From a virus, in IMG/VR virus record IMGVR_UViG_3300042691_015359, positions 1 to 30,076 of that record: a stretch of DNA of 30,076 bases. One strand, written 5' to 3'. This document shows positions 28,293 through 30,076 of this stretch, one piece after another. The translations under genes and the position numbers were made by a program. Positions within the stretch are counted from its first letter, which is position 1. Every line of letters starts with the position of its first letter. The notes beneath the pieces are model-generated. The model had not been told where the DNA came from and did no database searches. It worked only from the letters and a program-made list of their open reading frames with translations.

Positions 28293-28523
28293 ATGACCAA
28301 ATTCCCTATGCGCATCAAGCTGGGCAAGCCGATGGCGGCCAAGCCGGCCCCGAAACCCACCCCCAAGCCGATGCCCAAGCCGACCCCTAAGCCGGCCCCC
28401 AAACTCAAGGCTACGGCCGCCGAAGCAGCGGCTATTGACCGCGCCAACCGCGCGCAGGCCCGCGAAGCGTCGTTTATTCGCACCACCGTGCGCGAGCGCA
28501 CCACCCCGCCGAAGAAGAAGTAA
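28293..28523 (+). CDS. KP-repeat basic protein
   Basis: The product has 76 residues. Residues about 12-37 consist of repeated K-P-x-P units (KPTPKPMPKPTPKPAPK), probably extended polyproline; the C-terminal half is helical (AAEAAAIDRANRAQAREASF) and ends PPKKK. It begins directly after the preceding stop. Proline-lysine repeats suggest binding to DNA or capsid surfaces, but the function is unknown. Confidence 0.7.
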   Translation: MTKFPMRIKLGKPMAAKPAPKPTPKPMPKPTPKPAPKLKATAAEAAAIDRANRAQAREASFIRTTVRERTTPPKKK

Positions 28524-28524
28524 G

Positions 28525-28668
28525 ATGCCGCTCGTCAAATCGACCAGCAAGTCGGCCTTTCGCAAGAACATCAAGGCCGAGTTGGCCAGCGGCAAAAAGC
28601 GCGACCAAGCAGTCGCGATAGCGTATAGTGTTCAACGCAAAGCAGCCCATAAGAAAGGCAAGAAATGA
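28525..28668 (+). CDS. Small conserved basic phage protein (MPLVKSxSKxAF type)
   Basis: The product has 47 residues: MPLVKSTSKSAFRKNIKAEL, ASGKKRDQAVAIAYSVQRKA, then AHKKGKK. The MPL-x-KS-x-SK-x-AF-x-KN...QAVAIAYS-x-KRKA pattern is widespread in phages near terminase and portal genes. Function unknown. The ATG at 28525 is preferred to an upstream in-frame start that covers the neighbouring gene. The stop overlaps the next ATG. Confidence 0.8.
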   Translation: MPLVKSTSKSAFRKNIKAELASGKKRDQAVAIAYSVQRKAAHKKGKK

Positions 28669-29108
28669 ACCTTGCGTATGTAGCTGGTCTTATGGACGGC
28701 GAAGGCTCTATTGGCTTTACGCGCAGCCGCAGCGCAATGGTCCCTCGCGTCAGCATTACAAACACCGATATTGAGCTATTAGAAGACCTTAAGTCGGCTT
28801 TTGGCGGCCATATTCAAAAGCTAACGCGCGGCAAGGACCATTGGAAAGCCGCGTATGCGTGGATTTTGAATAACTCTAGAGCGGTGGAGTTTATCGAAAA
28901 AATTGAGCCTTGGCTGCGCGTCAAAAAAGAGCAGGCATGGCTTTTGTACGCATGGGACGCTATTCGCCCCGGCTATGGGCGGGTATGGGACGACGAAAAA
29001 CTCGATGTTTTGAGCCTGATTAACGCGCAGTCTAAGTGGCTAAACTACCGCGGCGTCGGGCGCGCGGAAGTTAGCCCGATTGACGCCGAACTGAAAGCAG
29101 CAGCATAA
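28665..29108 (+). CDS. LAGLIDADG homing endonuclease, single motif
   Basis: The product has 147 residues. YVAGLMDGEGSIGF (residues 5-18) is a clear LAGLIDADG motif with catalytic acid E13. One motif implies a homodimer. Later segments (VSITNTDIELLEDLKSAFGG, AYAWILNNSRAVEFIEKIEP) follow the fold's usual order. The codons are more AT-rich than in portal and terminase. The gene uses an ATGA overlap with the upstream gene and ends 1 base before portal. No intron or intein is visible, so it is free-standing. Confidence 0.88.
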   Translation: MNLAYVAGLMDGEGSIGFTRSRSAMVPRVSITNTDIELLEDLKSAFGGHIQKLTRGKDHWKAAYAWILNNSRAVEFIEKIEPWLRVKKEQAWLLYAWDAIRPGYGRVWDDEKLDVLSLINAQSKWLNYRGVGRAEVSPIDAELKAAA

Positions 29109-29109
29109 C

Positions 29110-30076
29110 ATGGCCGACCCTACGGGTATTCTCGACGCTGGAAAGGTCGCTAACGCCGGTGCCGGCCGGTCGCCCCGCGACGACGACAAGATGGCGACCA
29201 TGCGCAGCCGTCTCCAGATGGCGATGGCGGCCTATTCGGACAGCCGCGAGGACGAGTTGGACGATCTGCGCTTCATGGCAGGCTCGCCCGACAACCAGTG
29301 GCAGTGGCCAGCCGACGTGCTGGCGACCCGTGGGGCGGTGCAGGGCCAAACGATCAACGCGCGGCCGTGTCTGACCATCAACAAGCTGCCCCAGCACGTC
29401 CGTCAGGTCACAAACGAGCAGCGCCAGAACCGCCCGTCGGGTAAGGTCATTCCGGCTGACGACAACGCCGACGTGCAGGTCGCCGAGGTGTTCAACGGCA
29501 TCGTGCGGCACATCGAGTACATGTCGGACGCCGACGTGGCCTACGACACGGCCTGCGACAATCAGGTCACGTATGGCGAGGGCTATATCCGCCTGCTGAC
29601 CGAGTATTGCAACGACGAGACGTTCGATCAGGACATCCGCATTGGCCGTGTGCGCAACGCCTTCAGCGTCTACATGGACCCCACGATCCAAGACCCCTGC
29701 GGCGCGGACGCCAAGTGGTGCTTCATCACTGAAGACATCCTTAAGATCGAATACGAAGAGATGTTCCCCGACGCCACACCCGTCAGCACGCTGCTGGCGC
29801 AGGGCGTCGGCAATGAGAGCATGGCGCAGTGGTTGGCCGAAGACACCATCCGCATCGCCGAGTATTTCTACTACGAAACCGAGCGCGCCACGCTTCACCT
29901 GTATCCGAACAACCAGACGGCGTTCAGCAAGACGCCGATGGATAAGCAGCTTATGGCGCTGTACGGGAAACCCATCCGCACCCGCGACGTGAACCGCAAA
30001 AAGGTCATGTGGATGAAGACCAACGGCTTTGACGTGCTCGAAGAGCGCGAATGGCCGGGCAAGTGGATACCTGTCG
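29110..30076 (+). CDS. Portal protein, P22 gp1-like, N-terminal part
   Basis: The frame is open to the right edge with 322 codons visible. Markers of P22-type portals: RSRLQMAMAAYSDSREDELD (about 31-50), QINARPCLTINKLPQHVRQV-like sequence (TINARPCLTINKLPQHVRQV), NEQRQNRPSGKVIPADD, IEYMSDADVAYDTACDNQVT, and YGEGYIRLLTEYCNDETFDQ. The portal is the dodecameric channel for packaging and ejection. It starts directly after the LAGLIDADG gene. About half of a normal P22-type portal lies beyond the window. Confidence 0.88.
   Translation, partial: MADPTGILDAGKVANAGAGRSPRDDDKMATMRSRLQMAMAAYSDSREDELDDLRFMAGSPDNQWQWPADVLATRGAVQGQTINARPCLTINKLPQHVRQVTNEQRQNRPSGKVIPADDNADVQVAEVFNGIVRHIEYMSDADVAYDTACDNQVTYGEGYIRLLTEYCNDETFDQDIRIGRVRNAFSVYMDPTIQDPCGADAKWCFITEDILKIEYEEMFPDATPVSTLLAQGVGNESMAQWLAEDTIRIAEYFYYETERATLHLYPNNQTAFSKTPMDKQLMALYGKPIRTRDVNRKKVMWMKTNGFDVLEEREWPGKWIPV

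Overview
The window is most of the genome of a tailed double-stranded DNA bacteriophage with a short-tailed (podovirus), P22-like virion. It starts inside the last codons of a P22-type coat protein gene and ends inside a P22-type portal gene. Terminase, portal, coat, gp4-like and gp10-like genes and three ejection-protein-like genes fall in P22 order if the sequence is circular, so the two ends probably face each other across a missing piece carrying the rest of portal, a scaffold and most of coat. The DNA is GC-rich by eye, with G/C-ending codons. An alphaproteobacterial host is a guess from composition and gene style only. I see no integrase, repressor, RNA polymerase, tRNA, rRNA, insertion sequence or CRISPR array.

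Layout. (1) 1-9513, plus strand: coat end, two small virion-like proteins, neck proteins (gp4-like, gp10-like), a needle/fibre candidate with a jelly-roll-like tip, a GNAT-like protein and three ejection proteins. Most of these genes overlap or abut. UUCG-capped hairpins sit in the first three gaps. (2) 9542-10737, plus strand: lysis genes, namely an XhlA-like membrane protein, a cysteine-peptidase-type endolysin, a small holin-like protein, and an i-spanin with an o-spanin lipoprotein that starts inside it. (3) 10715-12597, minus strand: two small genes, an SNF2-type helicase and a VRR-NUC nuclease. (4) 12695-19941, plus strand: a RecB/Cas4-like DUF2800 nuclease, a probable ssDNA-binding protein, an XF1762/Mom-like acyltransferase relative, a family A DNA polymerase with proofreading domain, a NUMOD4-HNH homing endonuclease and a primase-helicase. 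This array ends at a two-way terminator (19971-20013). (5) 20016-24460, minus strand: a dense run of about 20 very small, mostly unknown genes, many missed by usual length cut-offs, including a zinc ribbon, a Gly-Tyr repeat protein, membrane micropeptides and a sliding-clamp-like protein. A TTGACA promoter lies just upstream. (6) 24461-25372: a control region of about 0.9 kb without a clear gene, rich in palindromes and repeats; possible origin or operator zone. (7) 25373-30076, plus strand: terminase small and large subunits, four tiny lysine-rich proteins, two more homing endonucleases (Zn-finger HNH and LAGLIDADG) and the start of portal.

How it works together: the minus-strand small genes are probably early host-takeover functions. 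The polymerase, primase-helicase, clamp-like protein, SSB candidate, helicase and two nucleases form a largely self-sufficient replication and recombination set. Terminase, portal and coat build and fill the head; neck and ejection proteins close it and deliver DNA; the lysis genes release progeny. Three unrelated free-standing homing endonucleases sit next to polymerase, terminase and portal and appear to be selfish passengers.
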